Part shown: positions 8,630 to 18,100 of the stretch, in pieces
Layout of the letters: each line of letters opens with the position of its first letter
How positions within the stretch are numbered: the first letter of the stretch is position 1
NCBI RefSeq assembly: GCF_036017035.1
Contig: NZ_JAYXHS010000001.1
Coordinates: 992,001 to 1,056,000 of the forward strand
Length of the DNA stretch: 64,000 nt
Direction of reading: 5' to 3'
Source: Viridibacterium silvisoli
Lineage (GTDB): Bacteria; Pseudomonadota; Gammaproteobacteria; Burkholderiales; Rhodocyclaceae
Notes under the pieces: generated by a model
Told to the model about the DNA's origin: nothing
Databases searched by the model: none
The model's input: the letters and a program-made list of their open reading frames with translations, nothing else
Made by a program: the position numbers and the translations under genes

Positions 8630-9601
8630 TTACACCGCGCGATCGCTCGGCTCAGCGAAGTAGAACCACTCGTTGCCCGGCAGCGAATTCGGGTTCGGGA
8701 ACACCACGAAACCATCGCCCGGCGCACCGACGATGCTGCCGTCATGGCGCTTGCCGATCGGCTCGCCCTTCTTGATCGGGTCGAAACTCTTCCAGGGCTT
8801 GATGAAAGCATCTTCCGGATGCAGACGGTCGATAACTTCGGCGAGGCGCAACACTTCTGGTGCGGGATGTGGCTCGGGCGTCGGTGCATCGATCAGGCCG
8901 AGCAAGGCCAGGGTGTTGCGGATGGCCTGGTATGCCACTTCCGGTGCAGCGGGGTCGGCATGCTGGCCGCATTCCAGCGTGATGGCATAGCCGCCCTTGC
9001 TGCGCATGTACTCGGTGGTGCCGACGCCGTAGCTCGGGTCGGTGCTGAGCATCTGCGCACGCATGTCGGCGGAGGCATAGGCGAGGCGGTTGGCGACGCC
9101 GCGCGCATAGGTATCGAGCCAGCCTTCGACGATGCGGCGCGGGCCGAGGCGCACGGCCAGCGCCTCCTCCTCCTTGGCGTGCGTGAAAGGCTCGAGATCG
9201 CCGCTGTTATTGCGCGGGCCGAGCATGGCAAACGCTTCGCCGGGCGTGTGGAAGGAGTGCAGGTCGAGCAGCACGTCATTGCTCGCCAGCAAGGGGCACA
9301 ACACATTGGCGATGCGGTCTTCGTAGTCGACCGGCTCCGTGTTCGGGCGCAGGTTGCGGTTGAGGTTGCGGTCGCCCATGCGTTGCTGCAGCTGGTAAGC
9401 CAGCGGATTGGTGATCGGCACGAACGTGACCTGGCCGCACTTGAGCGTCAGCTCGCCGATGTCGAACTCGGCCACGATGCGCTCGATGCCGCGCGCGCCA
9501 CACACCTCGTTGCCATGCACCGCGCCCAGCACGAGCAGTTTCGGGCCGGGCTGCAGACCGGCAAAGGTATGGATGCGCAGCGCTGTGGTGTTCTGGGTCA
9601 T
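8630..9601 (-). CDS. succinylglutamate desuccinylase/aspartoacylase (AstE/ASPA) family zinc amidohydrolase
   Basis: 323 aa, M14-type zinc hydrolase. The zinc site is visible as H29 and E32 in GAVHGNE and H115 in LLDLHSFHTP. The likely catalytic glutamate is E210 in ITLECGQH. MGDRNLNRN (about 75-83) is the substrate-carboxylate segment. The family hydrolyses N-acyl amino acids; with no ast genes nearby, the true acyl substrate is open. Cytoplasmic, no signal peptide. ATG at 9601. Confidence 0.85.
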   Translation of the reverse strand: MTQNTTALRIHTFAGLQPGPKLLVLGAVHGNEVCGARGIERIVAEFDIGELTLKCGQVTFVPITNPLAYQLQQRMGDRNLNRNLRPNTEPVDYEDRIANVLCPLLASNDVLLDLHSFHTPGEAFAMLGPRNNSGDLEPFTHAKEEEALAVRLGPRRIVEGWLDTYARGVANRLAYASADMRAQMLSTDPSYGVGTTEYMRSKGGYAITLECGQHADPAAPEVAYQAIRNTLALLGLIDAPTPEPHPAPEVLRLAEVIDRLHPEDAFIKPWKSFDPIKKGEPIGKRHDGSIVGAPGDGFVVFPNPNSLPGNEWFYFAEPSDRAV

Positions 9602-9682
9602 GGTGCAGTTCGCGTCAGACAGAATCGGAAGGGGATGTATGGTGGCACGGATCCACGCTCCGCGAACACTCCGCGGACGTGG

Positions 9683-10720
9683 CTAGTGCGTCGCTACGGC
9701 CAATGGCAGCAAGGACGGTGCCTGGAAACTATCGAGTATGTCGGCGTGCTGGCGCTGCCAGCCCGTCACGCCCTGCCAGGCATTGGCATCGACGAATTGT
9801 TGCCGCAGGAAGGCGCGTGTAAGCTCGCTGGTGGCCTGTTTGACGAGGGGGTTGAGGGCCACGCCGCCGGTGTTGCTGCGATCGGTGAACATGCTGTGCG
9901 AGCCGCCCTTGAACACCGCGAGGGTCTTGTCCTGGCTACCGATGGCGTTGAAGATCTTGATGCGGTCGCTGACGTCGGAATAGTAGCCGGGAATCTCGAT
10001 GACGTCGGCCGTGCTGGTGATGTGCAGGCTGGGCACGCGGATGGTTTGCAGGATGGGCGTGAAATCGTCCTCACCATAGAATGGTGGCGACGAAATGAGG
10101 ATCGCCGCCTTGATGCGCGCATCGCTCAGCGCGAGCGTGTCGCCGTTGTGCACCACATGCGCGCCGGCCACCAGCATCGCCGTGTTGGCGCCATAGGAAT
10201 GACCCGCCACGGCAATCCTGTCGCTGGCGATACGAGAGGCCTGGGGCGACGCCAGCAACTGGTCGAGCGCGAAGCGCATGTCTTGCGCGCGTGCCATCGC
10301 CTCGCCCGCACCTGCGGCCTGCTGCAACTGCCACAGCACGCCGATGCGACTGCCTTGCCACACACTGCGATCGCTGCCCACGTGCTGCACATGCAGGCTG
10401 GCAATGCCGTGGCTGGCCCAGTCGTCCGCCAGATAGCTGTAGCCGTTACGCGAGCCGCCCATGCCATGCGAGAACAGCACCAATGGCACACGCTCACTCT
10501 TTGCAGACGCCTTCGGCAGGTACAGACGTACCGGCACGGCGCGCTGGCGCGACTGGTCGAACCAGTCCAGATCGATGACTTCGTACGCCGCGGCGTAGCG
10601 CGAGAAGACCGGCGTGTTGGAAGTAGCCTGCGGGCTATTGGCCCAGGGCAGCGGCGCACAGGCCGCGAGCAGCGCGAAAGCGCTGGCAATGATGAGAGTC
10701 GTGCGCCAGAGAAATTTCAT
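9683..10720 (-). CDS. lipoprotein alpha/beta hydrolase (dienelactone hydrolase/PAF-acetylhydrolase-like)
   Basis: 345 aa. A lipoprotein signal peptide ends at the lipobox LLAAC (C21), so the enzyme is probably anchored in the envelope. The alpha/beta fold shows the oxyanion segment LFSHGMGGSR (about 83-91) and the nucleophile S175 in GHSYGAN. The segment GVLWQLQQ and later DVIEIPGYYSDV fit the platelet-activating-factor acetylhydrolase/dienelactone hydrolase group. The C-terminal GGSHSMF probably supplies the catalytic histidine. The ATG at 10720 is fixed by the signal peptide. The substrate is unknown, an ester or thioester. Confidence 0.82.
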   Translation of the reverse strand: MKFLWRTTLIIASAFALLAACAPLPWANSPQATSNTPVFSRYAAAYEVIDLDWFDQSRQRAVPVRLYLPKASAKSERVPLVLFSHGMGGSRNGYSYLADDWASHGIASLHVQHVGSDRSVWQGSRIGVLWQLQQAAGAGEAMARAQDMRFALDQLLASPQASRIASDRIAVAGHSYGANTAMLVAGAHVVHNGDTLALSDARIKAAILISSPPFYGEDDFTPILQTIRVPSLHITSTADVIEIPGYYSDVSDRIKIFNAIGSQDKTLAVFKGGSHSMFTDRSNTGGVALNPLVKQATSELTRAFLRQQFVDANAWQGVTGWQRQHADILDSFQAPSLLPLAVATH

Positions 10721-10852
10721 GTGCGGTTTGGCCGACACTTTCCGGATTCGTTCTGCAATTTCTTGTGACCGCCTGGCTGCACAACCCTGATGCCCACCGC
10801 CTCGGACGAAGGCCCGACCGGCATCGCACTCGCTTCGGGACGGTGTGCGCAC

Positions 10853-11920
10853 TCAGTCACGGCTGCCGGGCAAGGGATCGGAGGGGCCACAGAACGCCGC
10901 AAAAGCCTTGTCGAGCACGCTGCGCGGCAGGTCGCGCACGATGAACACCAGTCGCGAATCGTGATCGTCATCGGGCCACGCCGGCAGGCTGCTGTCAGGG
11001 TAGCGCTCGTGTTGCACGGCATGGATGACGCGCGGCACGTCTTCGCCACGCACGGCCAACAGGCCCTTCACACGCAGGATGCGGTCACCGACGACGGACT
11101 GCAGGGTGTCCATGGCGCGCGAAAAGTCGGCCCAGGCAAAGGGCTCGTCAAAACGCAGCAGGTAGGTGCTCACGCTTTCGTCATGCAGGGCGGGACGTGC
11201 AAAAACGCCACCGCGCGCGCGCAGACGTTCCTGCTCGTCGATCGCCACCTCGCCCAGCCAGCGCCCCACGTCGGCTGTCTTGCTCACGGGGTCGTAGAGG
11301 CTCATGCCTTCCAGCAAGCCTGTCGGCAGCTTGCCAGGCTCACTCTGCCAGCATTGCGCCGCCGGGTTGAGCGCCACCACGCGTTCCTCCGCTTCGGCGA
11401 TCTGCATGCTGTCGGCGAGGTCGCACTTGGTCAGCACGATGCGGTCGGCCATGGCCACCTGCTTCACCGCCTCGTCATGCTGGCCGAGTTGCCAATGCAC
11501 GTTGCGGACGTCCACCGTCGTCACCACGCCTTCCAGGCGGAAGCGCTCGGCAAGGAAGAAGTCGCGCATCAAGGTGTGGATGATGGGCGCCGGATCGGCC
11601 AGGCCGCTGGTCTCGATCACCACGCGGTCGAGGGCCTTGATGTCGCGTTGCAGGCGGCGCATGAACAGGTCGCGCAGGCTGCGCGCCAGATCGCCACGCA
11701 CCGTGCAGCACAGGCAGCCGGACTCAAGCAGGGTGATCTCTTCACTGACCTGCTGCACCAGCAGATGATCGAGACCCACCTCGCCCACCTCGTTGATGAG
11801 CACGGCACTGCCCGCCATCGCCGGGTCGCTGAGCAGTGTCTTCAGCAAGCTGGTCTTGCCGCTGCCCAGAAAACCGGTCAGCAGCGTGACCGGGATGCGG
11901 GGGTCATGCTTGTGGGTCAA
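10853..11920 (-). CDS. CobW/COG0523-family metallochaperone GTPase
   Basis: About 355 aa. The P-loop GFLGSGKT is at residues 16-23, then the metal-binding C-x-C-C motif in ESGCLCCTVRGDL, Walker B IETSGLADP, and a guanine motif TKCDL. The C-terminal CobW_C domain follows. The family hands zinc, or sometimes cobalt, to target enzymes using GTP. There is no ATG before the P-loop. I chose the TTG at 11920 because AGGAG lies six bases upstream; a GTG at 11935 or a longer start overlapping the previous gene is possible. Location downstream of a ZIP transporter and a Fur-type regulator supports a zinc role. Confidence 0.88.
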   Translation of the reverse strand: MTHKHDPRIPVTLLTGFLGSGKTSLLKTLLSDPAMAGSAVLINEVGEVGLDHLLVQQVSEEITLLESGCLCCTVRGDLARSLRDLFMRRLQRDIKALDRVVIETSGLADPAPIIHTLMRDFFLAERFRLEGVVTTVDVRNVHWQLGQHDEAVKQVAMADRIVLTKCDLADSMQIAEAEERVVALNPAAQCWQSEPGKLPTGLLEGMSLYDPVSKTADVGRWLGEVAIDEQERLRARGGVFARPALHDESVSTYLLRFDEPFAWADFSRAMDTLQSVVGDRILRVKGLLAVRGEDVPRVIHAVQHERYPDSSLPAWPDDDHDSRLVFIVRDLPRSVLDKAFAAFCGPSDPLPGSRD

Positions 11921-11952
11921 GAACTGCTCCTGCACTGATGTGTCCGGTCCAG

Positions 11953-12603
11953 TCAGAGGCTCGACTGAATACCCATGTGAATCTCCACTATCGGCTTCAC
12001 ATACTTCAGACAACTACTGGTGAAGAACTCTCGGGACTTGTTAATGCGGTACGGATCCAGCAATTTATGGAGCGCGTGTTCAAGCTCCGCGTAGTTCTTC
12101 GTCTCGAACACTTCAATTACGCGGAAGCGAAGGGGAACTCCGGTGGTGTAAAGCTGCGTAATGCGGGCCTGCACGTCACCGGTCGTGATACCTATCTTTA
12201 CGATCTCTTTTCCATTCGGGTCAAACAAGTTTGTACCCAGGACATACAAGAACCCTACCCCTTTCTCCAGCCTGTCGAGATCTTCAGTCCCGATTTCTTC
12301 ATCGCTCTCTTCGTCGGGCAGCGCATCGGAATACATGCTCAGCCGTTGCGGCTTAACCGACTTATCAACGGACACCTCTGGAGCGTTGCGTGAAGTCACA
12401 TAGATTTGCGCCAGAAGCGCATGGTCCAGATCGGTGTAATGACCTTTCTCTACGTTGCGAACGTGGGACGCTGTTCCGTAAAAAGCCGGATAGCTGGTTT
12501 TTATGATGTCCCGAATCTGTTGAGGAGTGAGCCCTTCACGATGATCAGAGAGAATCACTCGTAACACATCAACGAAATTCACATGGCTGCTGTCTGGCTG
12601 CAT
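11953..12603 (-). CDS. GIY-YIG (T5orf172-type) nuclease-like protein with N-terminal helix-turn-helix
   Basis: 216 aa. The C-terminal ~100 residues form a T5orf172/Mug113 GIY-YIG domain: FLYVLG (118-123), VKIGIT (135-140), R147 in the helix after it, the segment YAELEHALH (171-179) and a late N-K-S-R-E-F-F (188-194). The N-terminal 10-75 region, with GLTPQQIRDIIKTSYP, looks like a HARE-type or similar winged helix. An acidic linker (about 96-112) joins them. The ATG at 12603 is preceded by GGAGAG at good spacing. Its codons are less GC-rich than its neighbours. It is lodged between a ZIP transporter and a CobW gene, where no nuclease is expected. Confidence 0.75.
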   Translation of the reverse strand: MQPDSSHVNFVDVLRVILSDHREGLTPQQIRDIIKTSYPAFYGTASHVRNVEKGHYTDLDHALLAQIYVTSRNAPEVSVDKSVKPQRLSMYSDALPDEESDEEIGTEDLDRLEKGVGFLYVLGTNLFDPNGKEIVKIGITTGDVQARITQLYTTGVPLRFRVIEVFETKNYAELEHALHKLLDPYRINKSREFFTSSCLKYVKPIVEIHMGIQSSL

Positions 12604-12619
12604 GCTCTCTCCGGCTTGT

Positions 12620-13417
12620 TCAATGCCCATGAGACAAAGAGACCACTGCAATCATGACCACACCCGCCACCATGTAGCCGGTCTGCCACATCGAAGTGGC
12701 ACGATGGCCTTCACGACGCAGCATAGGCAGCAGGTCCGAGATGGCGATATAGAGGAAGCTCGCCGCAGCGACGGTGAGGATATAGGGCAGCATTGCCTGC
12801 GTCTGCGACAGGGCGAAATAGGCAATGACGCCGCCGAGCACGGCTGCCAGGCTCGACACCGCGTTGAACAACAGGGCCCGCGCATTCGACATGCCGGATG
12901 CACGCAGGATGGCAAAATCGCCCGCCTCCTGCGGAATCTCGTGCGCGATCACGGCGAAGGCCGTGCTCCAGCCCAGTGCCGGGCTGACGAGGAAGGCAGC
13001 CGCCAGCAGGACGCCATCGACGAAGTTGTGGAAGCTGTCGCCGATCATCACCGACACCACTGTGTTGTGGCCGACGCCATGGCCGTGATGGTGGTGGTGA
13101 TGGTGGTCATGCGTCGGGCAGTGGTGGTCGTGCCCCTCCTCATCCGGATGCGAGTGCCGCCACAGCGCAATGCGCTCCAGCCCGTAAAAACTCAGCAGGC
13201 CAATGAGCAGGGTGGCGAACAGCTTGTGCGGTTCGACGCCCGACTCGAAGGCCTCCGGCAAGACATCCAGTAGCGCCACGGCGAGCAGCACGCCGGTGGC
13301 GAAACCCACCAGACGCGGCATCCAGCGTTGCGGAAAGCCCGCCAGCAGCAGCATTGCCGCAAAGACGCTGAGCAGGCCGCCCATCAGCGTGGCCAGAACG
13401 ATGTTAAGCAGGGTCAT
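12620..13417 (-). CDS. ZIP-family divalent metal transporter
   Basis: 265 aa inner-membrane protein with eight predicted helices. A histidine-rich cytoplasmic loop lies at residues 88-117, with seven consecutive histidines. The metal-site motifs of helices IV and V are H130-N-F-V-D-G and H159-E-I-P-Q-E, as in bacterial ZupT/GufA-like ZIP importers. It probably takes up zinc. The ATG at 13417 is 49 bp after the stop of the Fur-type regulator, and the next gene starts 16 bp after its stop, so these form an operon. Confidence 0.9.
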   Translation of the reverse strand: MTLLNIVLATLMGGLLSVFAAMLLLAGFPQRWMPRLVGFATGVLLAVALLDVLPEAFESGVEPHKLFATLLIGLLSFYGLERIALWRHSHPDEEGHDHHCPTHDHHHHHHHGHGVGHNTVVSVMIGDSFHNFVDGVLLAAAFLVSPALGWSTAFAVIAHEIPQEAGDFAILRASGMSNARALLFNAVSSLAAVLGGVIAYFALSQTQAMLPYILTVAAASFLYIAISDLLPMLRREGHRATSMWQTGYMVAGVVMIAVVSLSHGH

Positions 13418-13466
13418 GCGGGGAGAGTCCTTGTGATTGTCTCGTTGTTCGATGCGCCGGCCGCGC

Positions 13467-13895
13467 TCAGCTGTGCTTGCCGCAGTGTCCGCAATGACCG
13501 GTGATGGACAGTTCCACGGCACTGCTGGAAAAGCCCTTGGGCAATGCAGGCCGCGTCACCGGTACATCGTCGAGGCAGAAGACCTTGCCGCAGTCTTCGC
13601 AACGGAAATGCGCGTGGCGGTCGTGCGCCGGCGCGTCCGTTGCCGCCTTGCTGAAGCGGAACACACGCTGTGCGTCCGTCACGCGATGCGCGATGCCGCT
13701 CTCCACCATCCAGTCGAGCACGCGGTAGAGCGTCACGCGGTCGAAGCCGCTGCCCTCCAGCGCCAGCTCGATGTCGTGGTGGGTCAGCGCGCGCTCGGCC
13801 GCATCGAGCAGGCGCATCACTGCCACGCGCGCTGGTGTGGCGCGTGCGCCCAAGGCGCGGATACGGTCGGCGGGGGTGAGGTCGTCTGCACTCAT
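13467..13895 (-). CDS. Fur-family transcriptional regulator, probably Zur
   Basis: 142 aa. The N-terminal winged helix includes RATPARVAVMRLL and the recognition segment DRVTLYRVLDWMVESG (about 52-67). The dimerization and metal domain has HDRHAHFRC, C99-x2-C102 and C135-x2-C138, the structural zinc cysteine pairs. Fur, Zur and PerR are hard to tell apart by sequence alone. The operon with a ZIP importer and a CobW chaperone makes zinc the likely signal. A candidate palindromic operator lies 19-39 bases upstream of the start. Confidence 0.85.
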   Translation of the reverse strand: MSADDLTPADRIRALGARATPARVAVMRLLDAAERALTHHDIELALEGSGFDRVTLYRVLDWMVESGIAHRVTDAQRVFRFSKAATDAPAHDRHAHFRCEDCGKVFCLDDVPVTRPALPKGFSSSAVELSITGHCGHCGKHS

Positions 13896-13913
13896 AGGGC
13901 CGGATTGGAGCAC

Positions 13914-13934
13914 AATTGCGTTGCTTCTGCAATT
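13914..13934. promoter_or_regulatory. candidate Zur/Fur-type operator (AATTGC-N9-GCAATT)
   Basis: A perfect 6-bp inverted repeat with a 9-bp spacer lies in the short divergent space between the Fur-type regulator (start 13895) and the pseudouridine synthase (start 13993). The 21-bp span and AT-bearing arms suit a Fur-family dimer. It does not closely match the textbook enterobacterial Zur box, so this is a suggestion. Confidence 0.35.
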
Positions 13935-13992
13935 CGGTTGCATCTGCAGCGCTTGCTTGCCCGGATGCGCCCGAGCGCGTACAAGCCTCGCC

Positions 13993-14715
13993 ATGCTCGA
14001 AATTCTCCATCGCGACGACCAGCTCATCGCCATCCACAAACCCGCCGGCCTGCTGGTCCATCGCACGGCGCTGGACCGCCACGAGACGCGCTTTGCCGTG
14101 CAATTGCTGCGCGACCAGATCGGCCGGCACGTGTGGCCGGTGCATCGCCTCGACCGGGGCACGTCAGGCGTGCTGCTGTTCGCGCTGGACACGGACAGCC
14201 TGCGCGCGACGGCCGCGCAGTTCGAGCGCGGGACGGTGGAGAAGGAATATCGCGCCGTGGTGCGCGGCTGGCCGGCGGATTCAGGTCTGATCGATCACCC
14301 GCTGCCGCGCATCCTCGACGACAAGGACCGGGGTCATCCCGATGCGCTGAACGCGCCACAGGAAGCCCGCACCCGCTACCAGTGCCTGGCGCGCTGCGAG
14401 TTGCCGCTACCTGACGGCCGTTTCGCGACAAGCCGCTACGCCCTGCTCGCCCTGCAACCGCAGACGGGGCGCCGTCATCAGATCAGGCGCCACCTCAAGC
14501 ACATCGCCCATCCCATCATCGGCGACGCGACTTACGGCAAGGGCCCGCATAACCGCGCGATCGCCGGGTTCAGCGGACATCAACGGCTGCTGCTGGCGTG
14601 TACGGGCTTGCGTTTGCGCCATCCCGTCAGTGGCGAGCTGCTGGACATCGGCTGCCCGCTCGCCGAGGATTTCAGCGCGACAGTGCTGGCGATGTCCTTG
14701 ATGCCCCTGGCCTGA
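13993..14715 (+). CDS. truC: RluA-family pseudouridine synthase, TruC-like (tRNA U65)
   Basis: 240 aa, the size of TruC. The catalytic motif HRLDRGTSG is at 51-59 with D54 as the nucleophilic aspartate. The start directly with an L-E-I-L-H-R-D-D strand and no S4 domain separates it from RluC and RluD. Other family segments are EKEYRAVVRGW, and TGRRHQIRRHLKHIAHPIIGD near the C-terminus. It isomerises uridine in tRNA. Divergent from the Fur-type regulator. The exact target (tRNA U65) is inferred from domain make-up. Confidence 0.85.
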   Translation: MLEILHRDDQLIAIHKPAGLLVHRTALDRHETRFAVQLLRDQIGRHVWPVHRLDRGTSGVLLFALDTDSLRATAAQFERGTVEKEYRAVVRGWPADSGLIDHPLPRILDDKDRGHPDALNAPQEARTRYQCLARCELPLPDGRFATSRYALLALQPQTGRRHQIRRHLKHIAHPIIGDATYGKGPHNRAIAGFSGHQRLLLACTGLRLRHPVSGELLDIGCPLAEDFSATVLAMSLMPLA

Positions 14716-14766
14716 TCGTCCGGAAACCGTCCGGCCGGGCATGCAGATGTCCTGCGCTTGCCGATC

Positions 14767-15078
14767 TTATCTGCTGACCGAGTCTTCCACCTTGCCCGCC
14801 ACCTCACGGGTCTTGGCGGCAGCGCTGCCCAGCGCATCCCTGGTGATTTGTACGGTCTTGCGATAGACCCAGACCGCGCCGTCAGCCGTCTTGTGAGCGA
14901 CCTGCTTGCTGGTCGTGACCGTGGCGCTGGCCGCTTCGGATACGACCTCTCCCGTCTTGTGGGCTGCATTTACGGTGGCGTCCTTCGCTTCCGTGACCGC
15001 ACCGGATACATCCGCCTGCGCAATGCCGCTGGCCGCGAAGGCGATGGCCGCCGTGAGTGTGTACAACATCTTCGACAT
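14767..15078 (-). CDS. small secreted alanine-rich protein
   Basis: 103 aa. A signal peptide (MLYTLTAAIAFAASGIAQA) is cut near residue 22. The mature part is a low-complexity amphipathic helix rich in Ala, Thr, Val and Lys, with repeated pieces such as AAHKTGEVV and VAHKTADGA spaced about 23 residues apart. This resembles LEA-like or apolipoprotein-like helices, but no family is assigned. The ATG at 15078 was chosen because it starts the signal peptide and AGGAGTG lies upstream. Located just downstream of the helicase gene on the same strand. Confidence 0.7.
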   Translation of the reverse strand: MSKMLYTLTAAIAFAASGIAQADVSGAVTEAKDATVNAAHKTGEVVSEAASATVTTSKQVAHKTADGAVWVYRKTVQITRDALGSAAAKTREVAGKVEDSVSR

Positions 15079-15129
15079 GGAGCACTCCTTCAATACCGTA
15101 GTTGTTCGACACACCCGGGCGCTTCGGGT

Positions 15130-18100
15130 TCAGCGCCGGCTCTCCCTGGCTGCAAAGCGCGACTTGTTGCTGTCGACTTCCGGCAATGGCGCAAACAGGT
15201 TGGCGAGGTCTTCCTCGCTGAATTTCACATCACCCTCGGCATCGCCACTGAGCACGGCGGTGGCCAGTGCGGCCTTCTTCTCCTGCAAGGCGACGATGCG
15301 TTCTTCAATGCTGCCGGCGACGATCAGTTTGTAAACATAGACCGATTTCGTCTGGCCGATACGGTGCGCCCGATCGGTGGCCTGGTCCTCGACTGCCGGG
15401 TTCCACCACGGGTCGAAGTGGATCACCGTGTCGGCCGTCGTCAGGTTGAGGCCGAGACCGCCGGCCTTGAGGCTGATCAGAAACAGCGGCACTTCACCAT
15501 TCTGGAAACGCTGCACGACGGCCTCACGCCCCGTGGTCTGGCCGGTCAGGAGCACGTAGGGAATGCCGGCCTTTTCCACCGCCTCGACGATGAGCTCGAG
15601 CATGCTGGTGAATTGCGAGAACAGCAGGATGCGACGCCCTTCCTCGACCAGCTCGGGCAGCATGTTCATGAGCAGGTCGAGCTTGGCGCGCTCTTTCACG
15701 CGCTGCGCGCTGGCAATGCTCAAGAGGCGCGGATCGCAGCACACCTGGCGCAGCTTCAACAGCGCGTCGAGGATGACGATCTGGCTGCGGCGGAAGCCTT
15801 TCTCGGCGACTGCACTGCGCACTTTCTCGTCCATCGCGCTGCGCACGACTTCGTAAAGATCGCGCTGGCCACCTTCGAGTTCGGTGGTGCGCAGCACGAT
15901 GTTCTTCGGCGGTAATTCGCTCGCCACTTCGTCCTTGCGCCGGCGCAGCAGGAAGGGTTTGACGCGGCGTGCCAGCAGCTCGCGGCGCAGGCTGTCGCCG
16001 CCCTTCTCGATGGGGGTGCGCCAGCGTCGCGTGAAGTCCTTGCTGTCACCGAGAAAGCCCGGCAGCAGAAAGTCGAACTGCGTCCACAACTCGCCGAGGT
16101 GGTTCTCCATCGGCGTACCGGTGATGCACAGGCGATGACGCGCCTCCAGCGTGCGGATCACTGCCGCCGCACGGCTGGCCGCATTCTTCACGGTCTGCGC
16201 TTCGTCGAGGATCAGCAGGTGGTACTGGTGCTGCTGTAGCGGCTCGGCATCACGCCACACCAGCGGGTAGGTGGTCAGCACGACGTCATGCTTCGGAATC
16301 GCAGCGAAGTCGCGCTGCGGCCCATGCAGGGTGAGCACCGACAGGTCTGGCGCAATGCGCGCCGCCTCGCGCCGCCAGTTGAACACCAGCGAGGTCGGCA
16401 CGACGACCAGGCAAGGCCGGTCGAGCCGGCCGGCATTCTTTTCCACCAGCAGGTGCGCAAGCGTCTGCGCCGTCTTGCCGAGGCCCATATCGTCGGCAAG
16501 GATGCCGCCGAGATCATGCTGGCGCAGATGCTGCAGCCAGGACAGGCCTTCCACCTGGTAGGGGCGCAAGGTCAGGCCAAGCCCCTCGGGTGCCGCGATC
16601 TGCGTTACGCCGACACTGCCGCGCAGGCGCTGGGCTGCCGCCTCGACCGCTTTCAGGCCAGTGGTATTGGCAACGTTGCCGAGGCCTTCGAGGCGTGGTG
16701 CGTCCAGCTTGGAAATGCGCAGGCCGGCACCGCCAGACAGCTTGCCGTCAAACAGGTCGATGAACAGGCGCAGCACGGGCTTGAGGCGGCCCGCGGCGAA
16801 ACGCACACGCTGGCCGTCGTCGAGCATGATGTCCATGCGCGCCGTGTCCTGCAGCGTATCGAGGCCCTTGCCATTGGCCAGATGCGGATGCTGGTGCAGG
16901 AAATTGGCGAGCAGCGGCGCCAGTGCAATGCGTTGCCCGTCGAGATCGAACCCGAGCGACAGGTCGAACCAGCCGGCCTCGCCCTCCTGTACGTCGGCGA
17001 GCAGCTCGTCGATCTCGACGACGTGGTGGTGAAAGCTCTCGTCGATCTGCAGCACCCAGCCGGCCGCATGCAATGCGGGTACGAGGCGCGGCATCCACTC
17101 GCTCCAGGAGAGCGCATCGGCGAGGCCATAAAGGCCTTCACCCGGTGGATTGCTCCAGCTGGCGAAGGTCTCGGCCGGCACGCGTTCGAGGCCCAGCGCC
17201 TGCAAGCCGGCAATGGCCGCAGCCTCGGCTGCCTTGTCGCGCACCAGCTGTACGGTCTCGCCGTCGATGATGTGGAAATCGCGTGTCTCGTCGGCACCCA
17301 CGACGATGCCGGCGTAGTCGAACGAAGCTTGCGCGAAATCCATCGGGAACTGATACGCCTGCGGGTAGCCGCGCCAGCTTTGCGCGATGCTGACCGTGCC
17401 GGTAAGCAGGCGCAGGCGCAAGCCAGGTGCAACCTCGATGCGACGCAGGCGCGCTGCCGTATCCGTATCCGGACGCGGCACGTCGGGCGCGATTTCGCTG
17501 AGCTCGATGGCCACCAGCGCCGCATCCAGCGGACGCAGCGGCGGCGCGCTGAGCAGGCGCGAGGCCATGCGCGCGCCGATGCCGAGATCCAGCGGCGCGC
17601 ATTCGCCGCTCGCCAGATCGACGTACCAGGGCGGCTCGCAAGGCAGCACGCTGGCCTGCGCCACGCCTTCGATCACGGCATTGGCGTGCATGCGGCCGTC
17701 ATCCCCGGCCTGCCACAGCAGGCGTCCGTTGCGCGGCAGGCCGCGATGCAGCGGCAACCACTGGGCGTCGTCGAACAGGCAGCGCTCGGTCGCCAGCATG
17801 CGCGACAACAGGTCATCACTCGGGCGGCGTTGCAATTCGAAAGTGGCGTAGAACTCGTGCGAGCGGATCATCCACAGCAGGCGCAGGATGACCAGGTCTT
17901 CGTCGCTGACGAACTTGGGCGGCTTGGCCAGCGCACGCTCGATGCTGTCCCAGGGCTCAGCGAGATCGCTGAGGAAACCCGAGGCGTCAGTGCGTCCCTT
18001 GCGCAGCGAGACCGTCACGCGCTGCTGGGCAGCGTCATGATCGATCACGTAGAACAACTGCTCGCGAATCTTTACCGGCTTGCCCGGCTTGGCGGGCTTG

